Below are positions 63,722 through 64,000 of a stretch of DNA of 64,000 bases, piece after piece. The notes under the pieces are model-generated. The model was not told the DNA's origin and did no database searches. It worked only from the letters and a program-made list of their open reading frames with translations. A program made the position numbers and the translations under genes. Position 1 is the stretch's first letter. Every line of letters begins with the position of its first letter. Source of the DNA: Bicyclus anynana (taxonomy: Eukaryota; Arthropoda; Insecta; Lepidoptera; Nymphalidae); contig NC_069094.1 of the NCBI RefSeq assembly GCF_947172395.1, forward strand, positions 1,634,501 to 1,698,500, read 5' to 3'.

Positions 63722-64000
63722 TCCTACTAATATTATAAACGCGAAAGTTTATATGGATGTTTGTTACTCTTTAACGCCGCTACTACTGAAGCGATTTGGC
63801 TAAAATTTGGAATGGAAATGGATTTTACTCTGGATGAACACATAGGTTACTTTTTATCCCGAAAAAATCCATGGTTTTCCGAGATTTGCGAAAACTGATG
63901 ATTTTAATGATATGACCTCGACTACTTAACCGAATTAGCTAAAATTGGGTGTAGAGATATATTATAGCATGGTTTAATACAAAGGCTGCTTTTTATCCCG
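63722..64000 (+). mobile_element. Helitron, 5' part, cut by the window end
   Basis: It starts TCCTACTAATATTATAAACG after an A and continues ATGGATGTTTGTTACTCTTT, CTGAAGCGATTTGGCTAAAA, TGGAATGGAAATGGATTTTA, CTTTTTATCCCGAAAAAATC and CATGGTTTTCCGAGATT. It serves as the reference for the fragments at 1746 and 6969. The 3' end is outside the window. Confidence 0.75.

Noticed and set aside
1..64000. CRISPR array, bacterial operon or viral genome
   Set aside because: No regularly spaced repeats, no ribosome-binding-site-led genes and no viral replication or capsid proteins were seen; the repeats are eukaryotic SINE, LINE, Helitron and MITE types.

Overview
The window looks like nuclear DNA of a butterfly or moth (Lepidoptera). 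It is AT-rich, almost free of long open reading frames, and packed with repeats typical of that order: tRNA-derived SINEs, short Helitrons that start TCTATACTAATATTATAAA and end CTAG between A and T, 3' tails of non-LTR retrotransposons ending in TTGAAATAAATGATTTT, and many small inverted-repeat (MITE-like) elements. No bacterial genes, CRISPR arrays, intact tRNA or rRNA genes, or complete transposase or reverse transcriptase genes were found. Family assignments come from reading the sequence, not from a database search.

One stretch is convincingly host protein-coding: 18678-18873 on the + strand. It encodes the conserved N-terminus of a centaurin-gamma / AGAP Arf-GTPase-activating protein (CenG1A in Drosophila) and ends at a splice donor in the phase expected for this family. 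The next exon was not found to the right, so roughly 45 kb, up to the window end, is probably first intron of this gene. The left 18 kb is probably upstream sequence or an earlier 5' UTR intron.

Left part (1-18.3 kb): a hAT-like MITE with a perfect 8-bp target duplication (161-472), a striking near-perfect foldback of about 250 bp (1259-1510), SINEs, a 111-bp direct repeat pair (3990/4414), a three-copy local repeat (8.4-9.4 kb), a second hAT-like element with a perfect 8-bp duplication (13251-13708), Helitron pieces, and a GC-rich block (15.9-16.5 kb) opened by a MITE with 27-bp perfect inverted termini.

Right part (18.9-64 kb): many SINE copies on both strands, two RTE-like reverse transcriptase remnants (39.5 and 49.3 kb), a 919-bp Helitron carrying a TGTC microsatellite and a G-rich GGGTA minisatellite (36119-37037), a Helitron that splits a SINE at an A|T site (44561-44768), a sister copy of the first hAT MITE (53691-54000), copies of a family of about 0.5 kb with GGGATGATGAC termini (three in all, the first at 16.6 kb), and a MITE nested in a Helitron at 61.2 kb. 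Long stretches between these hold nothing recognisable. The repeats do not cooperate with the gene in any way visible here; they record successive insertions, some nested, that allow relative dating.
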